The notes under the pieces are model-generated. The model was not told the origin of the DNA. It worked only from the letters and a program-made list of their open reading frames with translations, and did not search any database. A program made the position numbers and the translations under genes. DNA of 64,000 bases from Diplonema papillatum. Taxonomy: Eukaryota; Euglenozoa; Diplonemea; Diplonemida; Diplonemidae. This document shows positions 50,391 to 60,830 of this stretch, in pieces. Numbering within the stretch: the first letter of the stretch is position 1; every line of letters starts with the position of its first letter. The stretch covers positions 55,066-119,065 of the forward strand of contig JAPJBO010000716.1 in the NCBI GenBank assembly GCA_030068145.1, in the 5' to 3' direction.

Positions 50391-50569
50391 ACAGAGACAT
50401 TTTTTTAGAGTTGAAGCTCGCTCGAGAATCCGGGATGTTAGGGACCAGAGTTAAAGTAATGGCTAGCCATGTCCGCGGCCATGGTTTTGAAGGATTCGTA
50501 GTTCCCGAATCCGATGTAGCAGTGCGTGACTCGGTTTAGCAAAAAAAGACAGGCGCTTCGCTTTGTTTG

Positions 50570-50828
50570 TGCGTGCCGGTTGATCGGTTCCCCACTTTTA
50601 TTTACCCTGTGTCATTTTCAGGTAAGGAATTCTGATCAACAACCACCAAAACACGCTGCCTACGTCTTTTTAGCCTTGCAGAAGGGCGGCCCGCAAGATT
50701 GTTTAAGGGGGGGATCGTATACTAAAAAAGTTCCGGGTAGCCGTACAGTAGCAGGACCAGATAGTTGTAGTGCTATGCGACAAAGCAGACGCGTGTCAAA
50801 TAACTGTATATTATTCGACCCCCCCCTT
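50570..50828 (+). repeat. Repeat family C2, best copy, split by a MITE-like element
   Basis: GTGCCGGTTGATCGGTTCCC, GTCATTTTCAGGTAAGGAAT, TCTGATCAACAACCACCAAA, ACACGCTGCCTACGTC and CCCGCAAGATTGTTTA run to 50704. Then comes the inverted-repeat element, then TTTTAGTACTAAAAG, the expected continuation, from 50827. Compare the uninterrupted site at 8310-8325. Confidence 0.7.
50706..50828. mobile_element. MITE-like element, GGGTCGAATAATA ends, copy 3
   Basis: Ends GGGGGGGATCGTATACT and GTATATTATTCGACCCCCCC are inverted. The interior CTAAAAAAGTTCCGGGTAGC, CGTACAGTAGCAGGACC is the reverse complement of 39895-40052. It interrupts a repeat whose empty site is known at 8.3 kb; TTTA on both sides may be the target duplication. 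It ends about 33 bases before the CCCH exon 2 donor. Confidence 0.75.
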
Positions 50829-50861
50829 TTAGTACTAAAAGAGAAAGAACCCGCAGCATAC

Positions 50862-51858
50862 CGACGTTAGTCTGGACTCTCGGTTGTTGCATCGGCTGCT
50901 GCATCGGTTGCTGCATCGGTTGCTGCATCGGTTGCTGGAACGGACGCTTGATGGGCGTGCCCCAAGGCATCAGCGAGCCGATGGGCGGCGTTTTTTCGGG
51001 CGTTGACATCCCCGCGTTGATGTTGAACCGGTCGATCCCTTGCGGGATCGCCGTGGGCAGCGCTGCAGGGCTCGACGTCACGGAGTGGCCCATGGTCAGG
51101 GAAGACGTGATGCTGCTGGCAGTAGGCGAGGAGGGCCACCACTGCTGGTGCTGCTGCTGCTGGTGCTGGTTCTGATGCTGGTGCTGACTGGACGTCGGCC
51201 TGGCACCCATCGGAAAGCCGCCGCCGTGGATCAATGGAACCAGGTTTGGGTTCGCTGGGGACTGCGGGTGGCTTTTAGCTTGCAAAACCGGCGTGTGCTG
51301 GTTCGAGCCTGGGTTGTGCCACTTCGGGGTTCTCCTCCCAGACGGGAAGTGGATCCCGTGGTAATGGTCGATCCTGTGCTTCATGTCGTCGTACTCGCCA
51401 TTTCGCATCCGGAACTCGACGCGCCGCTTCAGTATCCAGTCCAGCTCCACGTGCACTTGGTTGCACAAATCGCCAGCCGTGCAACCATTCCCGTCGATGA
51501 CTCCGTCGTAACGCTTCAGGTGCAGCATACAGATGGACGCAAGCCTGTTACCCGCGTACTCCTTCGCATACAGCCCTCTCGTGAAGCTGAGGAAGCACTT
51601 TGGGATCTTCAACCGCTCGTTGGTGTCCGGATCGAGTGCGTCCCACGAGGCGTCGGGCGGCGCGCAGTTGAACTCGTCCTTGCACTGGTGCACGTACTGC
51701 ACGCTGATCTCGTGCCTCTGCTGCAGCCACTCTCGGTAGGGGTGCGCCTGGTTGCACAGCTCTCCCCATTTGCATGTCCGCTCGCCGGACCCCTTGATGA
51801 ACAGCTGGCACACAGAAGGGTTCTGGTGCGATTCAGTGGGCTTCCCACCATGCTGTGC
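50862..51858 (-). CDS. CCCH zinc-finger protein, exon 2
   Basis: Carries two variant CCCH fingers: C-x11-C-x5-C-x3-H (Cys197, 209, 215, His219; CKWGELCNQAH) and C-x15-C-x5-C-x3-H (Cys290, 306, 312, His316; CTAGDLCNQVH), each followed by a helical, aromatic/charged segment (PYREWLQQRHEISV and VELDWILKRRVEF). CCCH fingers bind single-stranded RNA, so a role in mRNA regulation is likely. The rest is Pro/Gln/His-rich, ending in tandem QQPM units (five-codon DNA repeats near 50885-50940). The acceptor is GACAG at 51858 or CACAG at 51852, which differ by two codons. The donor is TCG|GTATGC at 50861, phase 1. Residues beyond it are intron and MITE-like sequence. Confidence 0.68.
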
Positions 51859-52265
51859 CTGTCGCGTGGGTGGGTTTGTGTGTGTCCGTGTGCTAAAACG
51901 CATGGCTCAAAGTAGGCAACGTCTGAAGCGATGCTTAGCCCACTTGTCACTTTCACCCGTCGGTTTTGAGTTTCCGACATGCTGCTTCTGGCAAGTGACT
52001 CCGCTCCGGGTGGGCGGTGGGATCCGTAACGGACGGAGAGAGCGTGGCAAGTTGCCAACCCATGTTCTCCATCCGGCATTCGGCTCGAGATTCCGGTGTG
52101 TACAAAGACTCTGGTGTGCTAGACATGAGTGGGTGACAATCTCGTTCACGATTGCTATTATTTCGTATGAAAGCGGAGACCTTGTGGATTCGTGGCTCAA
52201 TTGGCGCTGAATAGGCACATACCTGTCGCTTCGCCCGTTCTTCCTCGCGCAGGAACAAGCCTCGG

Positions 52266-52592
52266 GTGAAGTGCATGAAGGCAGCGGGAACCGGCAGTGT
52301 CTGCGTGGTTTATGTTATCGTATTTCTAGCGATGTGCAGCAGTACAATTGAATGCAACCACAAGTGCAACCCTTTCTTTATTAACGTGAAGGTGAATCAG
52401 CGGCACTCAAGTGTGAATGTACGCCTCTATCCCGCAGGGTCTGCAGAGCACCGTCGACAGAGGCGTTCAATAACTCCACGCACTGCTGTTTTCTCACTAC
52501 GCCAGCAACAGCGGTGTTGGCAACAAAAGATGCTGACAAGTTACCACCAGCTTCGCCGGGCAGCGTTGGTTTGCCACTCTGTAAAAACCTGA
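52266..52592 (+). other. Doubtful plus-strand frame inside CCCH intron 1
   Basis: A frame with ATG 52275 begins MKAAGTGSVCVVYVIVFLAM and CSSTIECNHKCNPFFINVKV, resembling a signal peptide plus a Cys-containing segment. A donor-like GTGAAT follows. It lies on the opposite strand of the roughly 1-kb intron between CCCH exons 1 and 2. Without a family or second exon I do not call it a gene. Confidence 0.2.
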
Positions 52593-52890
52593 CCATCCTT
52601 CACCGTGCACAAGGACTTCCAAGGTTGTGACTGGCAGTCGTTGGCATTGAGATCCCCTAGCCCTAGCTCACTCTTGCTTGGTTACCGTTCCAGGCTGACA
52701 CTTCCTTGCAAGAAGGCCCGGAAGAAATCGGGAGCCGCGGGTAAGCATAGCGCCTATTCAATTTTAGCCCGAACCTAAATTTGCTAGCGGAAACTGCTCC
52801 GCGTTAAGGATGGCTTCACTACAATCTCGGTTGTACGACTAGCGTCGTACAAAGACACGAGGAAACGGCGGCTGGAAGAGAGGGGCATAC

Positions 52891-53436
52891 TTCTTTCAGA
52901 TTCGGGCAGAACACGGTGAAGCTCTTGTTCTCTTTCTGCAGGTGGTAGAACTCCTCGCGCGCGCCTTCCAGCGCTTCTTGGTGCGGCTTCCGGTGCTCCT
53001 CCAACCACGCTCTGCGCACGTGGAACAACTTGCACTGCGGGCCGTTGACGCAATGGCCGACGTGGTAGTCTTCGCAGATGTTGGCATGGTGCTGGCCCTT
53101 CTTTCCCTTGTCCCGGAACGACGCGCGTTGCACCATGCACGCCTTCGTCACTTCCTGCACGCTCTCGACCGGGATCATGACGACTTCTTTCCACTTGCAG
53201 TCGACCGAGTTGAAAACACGGCCGAGTGGCTCTTCGAAGTCAAGCTCTCCCATAACAGGCGGCATCAGCAGATCGTTTCCCACGGTCAGCCCTGGGTGCT
53301 TCATGTTCATGCCATCGGGCATGCACATGGCCTGCCCTTGATGCGAGTCGAAGTATGCTGTCCCACCGACGTAATGCATGTTGGCGCCCGTTACTTGCTG
53401 TGTGTCGGTTGTTGTGGACTGAAGGTTTGCGCACAT
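52891..53436 (-). CDS. CCCH zinc-finger protein, exon 1
   Basis: ATG 53436 starts MCANLQSTTTDTQQVTGANM. Residues 70-105 (LGRVFNSVDCKWKEVVMIPV) look folded. A classic CCCH finger follows: Cys121, Cys129, Cys135, His139 (C-x7-C-x5-C-x3-H; CVNGPQCKLFHV), then a charged helix (RRAWLEEHRKPHQEALEGAR). The exon ends at GAA|GTATGC (52890) in phase 0, fitting exon 2. A typical acceptor (CATTCAG) 3 bases before the ATG suggests an upstream non-coding exon. Together the three exons code about 703 residues before the 3' exons; no known protein name is assigned. Confidence 0.68.
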
Positions 53437-53510
53437 GGCCTGAATGAGCCCCGTCTACAAAACGCGGGAGCTTTCTTGTCGTTTGCTCAACACGCGGGAC
53501 CTTTCTGTTT

Positions 53511-53570
53511 CCGAGTGGAACTTCGCTTGAAAGTCCGGTATTTTATTGCGACCTTGGGCGAATGGGTTCG
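53511..53570 (-). repeat. Family A repeat, diverged copy upstream of the CCCH gene
   Basis: Plus-strand GAGTGGAACTTCGCTTGAAA, GTCCGGTATTTTATTGCGAC and CTTGGGCGAATGGGTTC. It lies 75-135 bases upstream of the CCCH start codon. Confidence 0.55.
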
Positions 53571-55538
53571 GTTGTAGCAGAGACTTTGAGTTTAGAAAGA
53601 TGCGCGTGTTTATCTAGTGTGTGGCTATAGCAAAAGGGGCGCGCATACGTGGGGCCTGATGGTCGGATAGAACTGAGGCGTGAATCCGAGCATCGTGTTC
53701 GGTGTGTGTGTGTGTGTGTGTTTTTGTGGGCGTGTGCGGGGGGGTTCCCTTTTTTACTCTTTTGCTTTTTTTTTTTTTTTTTGCTTTTTTTTTGTGAGCT
53801 TTTTCTTTTTTCCTCTTCTTTTCTCTCCCGCCTAAAATACACAGCGAACGGCGACTGGGTAGCTGTTTCTGCCTCTCTACGACAAAGGATTAAAAGGGAA
53901 GTATGCGACACGTAGAGGGGGTTTCTGCAGCGTGGCTGTCGGTCGAGCGAGAAACGTAACGAGAAAGACGAAGAAATGCGTAGTTTTGTTTTCCAAGAAA
54001 AAGAGGCGTAACTTGGGGTGGGTTGGAATATATTTAGCAAGACGGCCCTTTCAGGAGAAAAGCCGGAGGGGAGAGGGGGGATTAAGAAGAAGGGGAAAAG
54101 GGTTTGTTTCGCTAGGAGGGGTTAGGTATTTTCCTTTTTGCACTGTGTGTTGTGGGTAGGTGTGTGTGTGGGTGTGTGTTTCCTTTCGAAATTTCTCTGT
54201 ATGGTTTGCAAAGAGTTCATACGTTTTCAGGGTAACACGTGCGTGAGCCGATAATAATAAATACAGCATCTGATATAAGTGGTCTTTGCGTGAGTGCATC
54301 GTGTGCAGTCTGTTGAACATCGTATCCGATGTTTAGTCTTAGCTACGGCCACCGGGAGGGGACACTGAGGGCAGCCACTTTTGGGCAGGATCTACCAGTG
54401 TGCGCGCGATCAGCCGGCTTGCCGGCTGATTAAACTTCGAGCCTTTTTTTTGGAACTACATACCACGATGGACATGTCAGTACAAAAAAGAAAGTTCGCA
54501 CACACAATTACACGTGCTAAAAATATGTCCGTTCTAAGAAGCGACTTCGACGGGGGTCCCTTCGACTGGTCTTCGATCCAGACGAAGGTGACGGTGTCCT
54601 CGGGAATCATTCGAGCTGAGGAAGACGGAGCCTCGATGTGTTCAAAGAGCCACGCCGGGGAAGGGTTGACGCACTGTTTCTGATGCGGCCTCACGGCCAT
54701 CGCGTATTGCCTGAAGGCAAACTTGGTGTGCAAGACGAGCGGCTCCTCTACGTCGATACCCGCGATGTTCGAAACCGGGTTGGGAGGCCGTCAAGTACTG
54801 CGTCCACGATCCCCTCTCTCGATCGTCCTCCACTTCTGACCCCTGCAGGAGCCACGTGCAGACGGGCAGCTGTCCCCCATTCGGTTCACAAAAGCCTGGG
54901 CAGTGCTTGCCCAACCTACCAAGAGGGGATTGGAGAATTTGGCATAAGAATGGCAAACTCGTGGGTACCGAAGGTTGCGAGAGCCGGAGAAGGTAGCTCC
55001 CAGAGATGAGACTGGTCTCCAAGAGCCAGGTTCTTCAACTGCTGGCGAGATCAACAGGGTTTTACAAGGTGATTTGGCCACCCAATGGAGCATCGCGTCT
55101 CGTTTTGCGGACCTGGAACGTCTCCAGGTCGGACACAAACAAGAGTTTTTCCCCTTACTTCTCGCCGAAGACGGGATGGGTGTTCCAGACCGTGATCAGC
55201 TGGTGGAAACGGCAAAAGATCAACTCTCCTACTTCCGGGCCTAAGCATCCCGGCCTACAACAAGTGGCTCAGACACCATCTTGGGATCACCAGCCACATG
55301 ATTGGCCACAGTGCACGCTGAAATTTCCCGGGGTGGCGAGCAAGCGGCGCAAGCAATGGGGAGACACGTAGACCGGCTGATAATCAGCCGGCTGGTTATT
55401 GGAAGGTCTGCCGATCAGGAGGTTTTTGCGACAACATCTTGATTCACATCTTGCCCGGTTTGTGCATCAAGCTGATTCTGCCCCAAGGGCGGCATAGCCA
55501 AAGCTTGCTCTGTCGAAAATCGGCTGATTTCATGCGAG
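53571..55538. other. Stretch without a firm gene
   Basis: Includes GT-rich and T-rich tracts (53700-53830, 54140-54180). On the minus strand 54400-55370 shows several short protein-like stretches (for example HTKFAFRQYAMAVRPHQK) but no domain I can name. They may belong to the decayed retroelement to the right. Confidence 0.3.
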
Positions 55539-55682
55539 TTTTTGTTGAACGCTTACGCCTGCCACTAACCCCAGATTTACCTGTGTTTCGTGTGGGCTAC
55601 AGCACGTTTACCTCCTTTGATCTATCGCAACTGGCAGTCTCCTCAAGCATTTCCTACAAAGCAGGTGCTTATACAAAAAAAG
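55539..55682 (+). repeat. Dispersed repeat family B, copy
   Basis: TTTGTTGAACGCTTACGCCT, CCCCAGATTTACCTGTGTTT, CGTGTGGGCTACAGCACGTT, TACCTCCTTTGATCTATCGC and CTACAAAGCAGGTGCTTATA, then an A-rich end. Cleanest example of the second half of the family. Confidence 0.7.
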
Positions 55683-55719
55683 AAAAGGCGTCGTTGAGCA
55701 CGGGTACCCCTTTAACGTG

Positions 55720-56460
55720 AGTCGTTGGAAGAGAAAGATCGCAGAGGTCTTTCTTAGAACGCCTGCTTGTTGGCTCTTGCCGTGCAGCAATTTTTGGTGG
55801 TTGGTGCCGAGGCCTCCCACGAGAACAGCAGCTCGTCGTTCGCGTAGATCCGCAGCCACGACTCGACCTTCAACTCCCCCGGGTAGCCGTTGTCCCCGTC
55901 CTGGCTCACCAGCCTCGGCGAGGCAGGCAAGGGCCAGCACAATGGGTTGCGTCGAACAAAACCCCAAACTTTTAGAGGGACCCAGATCAACGTCTTTGGT
56001 AGGCCATCCGGGCGAATTTGTCGGCCACGTTAAGGGATCCGGGGACGTGCATGGCCTCGACAACATTTCGGTCCAGCAGTTCATCCAACTCGAGTAGTTC
56101 TTGTGCCTCGGACATCAGGGAATAACCTTTATTCAGGATGGCGACCACAGTTGTGTTGTCCACCTCGATCTGAACCCTGAACCGGATGCCCGGTACGCAA
56201 ACTCATAGCATAGTGTGAGTGACTGGTGAAAATACCGTGGGCAATGCTCTTTTCGGTAAGAACGTAAGCCCACCCTGACATAGACGCGTCGGAGACAGTC
56301 CAAACCGTACATTTGTCATAGTCTGGCCCAGGTCTCCCTTGCTTCTGCCGAGTGGCTTGAGCCTCTCGCGCGTCCTGGCGTTCCACACCAGCCCGATTTC
56401 CGCCTGCTCCTCCGGCTTCCACTGGCTCCGTACATCTCAGTCAAATCGTTCTGCTTAGTT
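55720..56460 (-). mobile_element. Broken retroelement remnant with an RNase H domain (LTR-kin, DIRS- or Ty3-like)
   Basis: Minus-strand coding traces include an RNase H start of the DASMSGWAYVL kind and, further on, VPGSLNVADKFAR, which resembles the last RNase H motif of DIRS/Ty3-type elements. Neither terminal repeats nor a whole polymerase was found. The remnant is clearly broken, with several interruptions, and looks older than the LINE copies. Its outer limits are uncertain, and sequence to 54400 may belong to it. Confidence 0.5.
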
Positions 56461-57609
56461 TTGTTTAGAACACAGCGCAAGAGCCAATAATCTGCGGCGG
56501 TCACCAGATTGTGGTCTTGCTGCTGCGATTGTTTTACAACAACAAACATCGCATATCTTCGCTCGTGTTGTCGTGCTTCTGCTTCTTCGTCCCATCTTGA
56601 TCGTTGCGTGGTTGTAGTGACAGTATTTGCACTTTAACTTTGGCTAGCCAAGTTATCCTGTGTGCCTCATGATCACCGGGCATGTACGAATGATGCGTGT
56701 TTGCGTTCTGATGCAGCATCGTGGTCGGTACGAATGATTTGCGCTTTAATCGTGATCCTGTGCGAATAAATTGTGCTTGCATCGCTATCCTGTGCGGACG
56801 AATCGTGTCTGCATTTGTGCGAACGAATCGTGCCCGCATTGCCATCCTACGCACGTGCGAATCATTCGCAAGGTCGGGCTACGCATGCGAGCAAAGGCAG
56901 AACGGGCGGCGGAGGAGTATGGTAGTAAAATCAAAAAGTACTGGCGATTTTCATTCATGTCTTTGGGGGGGGGGGGGGGGGGGGGGAACCTTAGTTTTTA
57001 ATGTCGGGCAGACACTGCCTACCTGGTGGAGGGAAGGGGGGGAGCGTAATCTCGCATTCTGTTCTTTCTTTTTTGTTTCCAACAATCCGAGGGGGGAGTT
57101 ATGTGGGGGTTCTTCTTTTTCACTTTTTTTTCAGGAATCCGGAATCCAGGGATCATTCTAATCCCCGAAATTCGGGGAAATCACGGTTAAAAAGTCTGTA
57201 GCATGGCCGGAAAGATTTTTTTTTCCACCGACCCCACTTGTGGGTCTTGCGGGTCCTCTAGCCTCCGTGTCACGGGCCTTGCAAGCACAAAAAAGTTCTC
57301 ACCAGAAACACCTGTGGATAAAACCCAAAAATTATTTTTTAACATTTAATTTAATGCAGGATAATCCCTGCCGGAATCCAGAACGAGGACTTGGGGATGG
57401 CAGAATAGTGTGCGCACAGCGACGTTGGTGCGACTGACAGAAAGAACACCTTGCAACATGACTTCAGTGGCGGGGCCATACAGGATACTTCCGTCATGCC
57501 AGAGGCACTAGTTGCGACTGGAAGGGTCTTCGTCTCGTGGCTACGAAAGATGGCGCATTGTGTGTTCGCTTTTTTGCTGGATACGTCGCCGCGTGAGCTC
57601 GCTATAGAA
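56461..57609. other. Gene-free stretch with a long G-run
   Basis: Near 56640-56860 several words (GTGCGAACGAATCGTG, ATCGCTATCCTGTGCG, GTACGAATGATTTGCG) repeat loosely at about 25-35 base steps. A run of about 20 G lies at 56967-56986. No gene is supported. Confidence 0.3.
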
Positions 57610-57865
57610 AAGAAAGAAGAAAGAAAAAGAAAAAGACCGCTCCTGGCCCAGAAACGTGACGGTTAACCACAGCTTGCAAAGCTTGAGTCGGAGGCAGCAC
57701 AGTGCCACAACCCCGTCCGCTCTGCCCTGCGGCTGACCGTCTCGATGAGCTCATGTGCAGCGCGAGCGCCAAGCCCCAAGGTGCACCATGCCTTGATGCT
57801 TTAGTTTGGGAAATCGGTAGCAACTTGACTGGCTCTGCAGTACCGCCGAACACGTGAAGCTTGGC
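57610..57865 (-). repeat. Dispersed repeat family G, inverted copy
   Basis: Reverse complement of 44378-44605 (CCTGGCCCAGAAACGTGACG, GTTAACCACAGCTTGCAAAG, CCTTGATGCTTTAGTTTGGG), extended on the right by GCAGTACCGCCGAACACGTG, which is also in the third copy at 47110. Confidence 0.65.
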
Positions 57866-59082
57866 TCCTGTGTAGCAGGCTTTCCCTGGTACATATAGGA
57901 GCTCGGTATAGAAAAATAGAAATAAAGCAAGGCAAAAGAAGACAAGAAGTCGACACAGAGAAAACGAAGAAAATGTTTTGCGAAAGAAGGTGGTGGAGGG
58001 AGGTCGTGGAACCTTTTGCTTTTTGTTTTCCATCCAGAGAGCAATGTCGCCGTCGTCTACACACCCAGGTTTCCCACGAGTTTTCTGTTGTTTATAAGCC
58101 TCCCCAACGGTGGCGCGGGGTGTGGGGGTACTGGGGCCAAGTATTTAGGGGTCAACGTGGTAGCATACAGAAAGAGGGGTGAAGTGTGGATAAAGATAAA
58201 ACAGTGGTGTCACCTGAGGGGGGTAATCTCAGGGCGCCACATGATAAAGCCGTTAAGCACTGCGAACTTGTACAAGTAGTAGAAGTTACTCAGCCACACC
58301 CTTCCAACACAGGATAAGCCGCTGCTTCAACGGCTTTATGTGCTGATTCATGTAGTCCGTGTAAACCCGACGCATGCGGCAGTGTTGCACCCTAAATTGC
58401 CTGTTAAAATGCGCACAAGAACTAAATTTGCAAAGATTCTGCGCACAATGTGCGGCTTCAGAAAGTATTCTGAGGCCGAACTGGTGCCCTGATCCACCCG
58501 GCAAGCCTTCTTCTGAACATCGAACCTCGTCAATCTGGGGTGCAGAGGTCCCTGTTGGGATCGTACTTTTGCGGCAATCTGCCCTAGCCCTCCCCATTTG
58601 AGACAAAGAACCTTCGTAAAAAGAAAAAGTACAAAAAAAACTCGGAAGTGCCGCCTCGTGCTCTTTCGACGGAGGCTAGAGGGAAGGGGGGGGGGGCAGC
58701 GCTCTTGTTAAGGATCAGCCACTTTGGCCGGATGGCCGGATAAACCAGAACCCCCCCCCCCCCCCTCTATAGATACAGTGCAGTTGCCTTGGAGGCTGGG
58801 TGGTCAAATTCTCTAAGGTGAAATGGTCAAAATTCCCTGCCAAAAGTGGGCCCACAAAAATTTTTCCAAAGTGTGTATTTGGGGTATTTGGGGCAAAAAA
58901 AAATTTTTTTTTCTGACCGCCCACCGTGGTGACCACCTTAGAGTGTGACAGGTAGCGTCTCCCCCTCCACAGTGAAAATAGCCTGAGGGGGGGGGGGGGG
59001 TCAGCCGGCTGATGATGGATGGATGGTTCTTAACAAGATGCCTGGGGGCTGGGGGGGGGGGGGGGGGGGAGGGGGGGGGGAT
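57866..59082. other. Stretch without a recognised gene
   Basis: A minus-strand frame near 58348-58533 (ASEYFLKPHIVRRIFANLVL) has fair composition but no support. A scrap of family B (GTGCTCTTTCGACGGAGGCT) is at 58660. C- and G-runs occur at 58685-58695, 58750-58765, 58985-58999 and 59050-59080. Confidence 0.3.
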
Positions 59083-59320
59083 TGCAAGAACGTGCTTGGA
59101 ATCGGTATGTGCTCAACCCGCACTGGTCCCGTCTGCGCCGTGTTTCGGTCCTTTAAGCCACGGCACATAAGGCGGACCATCATCAGCGCGGAACCTGAGT
59201 GTCTGCAGACAGGACTGCGGTGTGAGTCTGGTTTGTCAGGCGGCTGTTCGTAGCTCGTCACAGCCAGGACCACCCGTGCTACTAGAGCACAGCCGAATCC
59301 GTCACTACAACCGTGTCTGA
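59083..59320 (+). repeat. Dispersed repeat family D, copy 2
   Basis: Nearly identical to 33615-33860 over GCAAGAACGTGCTTGGAAT through CGTAGCTCGTCACAGCCA, then continues as ACAACCGTGTCTGAGCAATC, which also occurs at 43384-43405. It is preceded by a long G-rich run. Confidence 0.7.
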
Positions 59321-59590
59321 GCAATCAGTTAAAAAAATCAGGGAGGGAAGGCGGGGAGAAAACCCGCCACAGCAGCGCCTACAGCAAGGGTTCTTCTCGT
59401 TAAGAAAAAGGAAATAAGGAGCGAAAAGTTGATTATTATTATTTTTTGTTGACCACCTCCTCCTTTGTAAATTTTCGCAACTGGCGACCACCTCAAGTAC
59501 TCTCCTTCAAAAAGCAAGCAGGTGAAGTGTACACGAAAGAAGCCATGCATGCCCCCCCAAACCCACCAAGTACGTATTTAGCTTGAAAAG

Positions 59591-59663
59591 AACCCATTCG
59601 ACGAAGGTCACCCGGAGACTCTAAAATCCCGGATTCTCAACCGAACTATAACTCTAAAAAAGG
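59591..59663 (+). repeat. Family A repeat in opposite orientation to the others
   Basis: Reads ACCCATTCGACGAAGGTCAC, CCGGAGACTCTAAAATCCCG, GATTCTCAACCGAACTATAA, CTCTAAAAAAGG. In this orientation the unit ends in an A-run, which supports a poly-A tailed retroposon. It is the only complete copy on this strand in the window. Confidence 0.75.
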
Positions 59664-59721
59664 AGCTTTTTCAGAAACGAAAAAGCGAGCCTGCAAGTAA
59701 CACGCATTCTGTCGTAGGACG

Positions 59722-60192
59722 ATGCTGGCACGTAATACTTCGATGGCGGATGTCATAGTAATGTTTAGACAGAACACTGGGAGGGGGATGCCGTGCACTG
59801 CGATCCTCAACCAATGTCGCTCCGTGCTCATCTGCTCGGGTGGTCCAACAAGTCGGTTCTTTGCTCGTTCAGCATTGCAGGAGCGGTGCAATGCGACGCT
59901 ACAGCTGCGGGCTGTGCCGAGATTCCTCGTGTTAGACACCAAACGAACGCGTGAGCCCTGGACCGGAGGATTCGCTACATTCTGCAAGGGAGCGAGCTTG
60001 ATGAGCAATGATGAGTTTTCAGGACAAACCCCCCGGGCGGGTTACAACGAAAAACGGACCCACAGAAAAGTCGAATCTGGGCATGGCTGCCATGGACCCC
60101 TGCGTCGCAGAAACGCACTTTTTTCGAAAACTTCTGCAGCCGAAACTTCGGGAAATCTTCGGTGCCTTCTGAGGGATGTGGACCGAGTCTGA
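59722..60192 (+). CDS. Doubtful hypothetical protein
   Basis: The frame from ATG 59722 codes 156 residues (MLARNTSMADVIVMFRQNTG, RGMPCTAILNQCRSVLICSG, LRAVPRFLVLDTKRTREPWT) to TGA. The first 100 residues have the mix of hydrophobic and charged positions expected of a folded protein, while the rest is polar. No family is recognised and nothing nearby supports it. It lies just after the family A repeat at 59591-59663. It could equally be a chance frame. Confidence 0.3.
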   Translation: MLARNTSMADVIVMFRQNTGRGMPCTAILNQCRSVLICSGGPTSRFFARSALQERCNATLQLRAVPRFLVLDTKRTREPWTGGFATFCKGASLMSNDEFSGQTPRAGYNEKRTHRKVESGHGCHGPLRRRNALFSKTSAAETSGNLRCLLRDVDRV

Positions 60193-60619
60193 AATCTTGA
60201 CCGCGTGTCCGAAGCCGTTGTTGTACTCTGTAGTATCACGAGTTTCAGCTTAGTGTGAGTTTGATCAAAGCCACATCAAGGCAGCCCTTACAAAGACCAG
60301 CCCACAGTCAACGCCGCGTGGGTGCGGGTTTTTGATATTAATCATCATGTTTCAAACCCCCGATTGCGCGTAACCTGGAAGCGCCGAGAGGGTGTCGGTG
60401 GTACAAAGGTGCAGTTGCCCGCATCCATCCGGCAATCAGCTCGCATCGGGGAGGTGCCACTACCCACCTGGACAAGGTGTCCTGCTGCCCCTACCCTGTA
60501 GCATCACGAGTAGTAGGGCCACCTTCTCTTCTCTATATTGAGCGCGACACATGATACGTGATGCGTAGTACGTGATACGCAACGCACCCACGTTTTGCGG
60601 GTGTGTCTCTTCTCTCTCC

Positions 60620-60830
60620 AAGTGCTGTAACTACCGAGCCACGTGTTGAACGGACGTGAGGTCGCTACCCCTACACGACAAATCACACAAACACAACAGG
60701 TCAAAGTCCTGAGTGAGAAAACAACACACGGTGGTGTAAGCGAAGAACAAATCAGATTGTGTTTGTGTTGTATTTGCCCCTTACCTCTATATTTCCTCCC
60801 TTCCATTCGGAGTCGAAGCAGCTATTCGAG
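60620..60830 (+). repeat. Dispersed repeat family F, longer copy
   Basis: Matches 20745-20885 and extends right with AATCAGATTGTGTTTGTGTT and CCCTTCCATTCGGAGTCGAA, the part that is inverted at 26600-26680. Seen in three places, so the unit is at least 200 bases long. Confidence 0.7.

Noticed and set aside
50773-50861. C-terminal extension of CCCH exon 2 (LRVLSLLVLKGGGRIIYSYL)
   Set aside because: It runs into a MITE-like element after a GTATGC donor and is not part of the protein in my model.
53543-54040. 165-residue minus frame rich in Lys and His-Thr
   Set aside because: It is created by T-rich and GT-rich tracts and has no supported start or domain.
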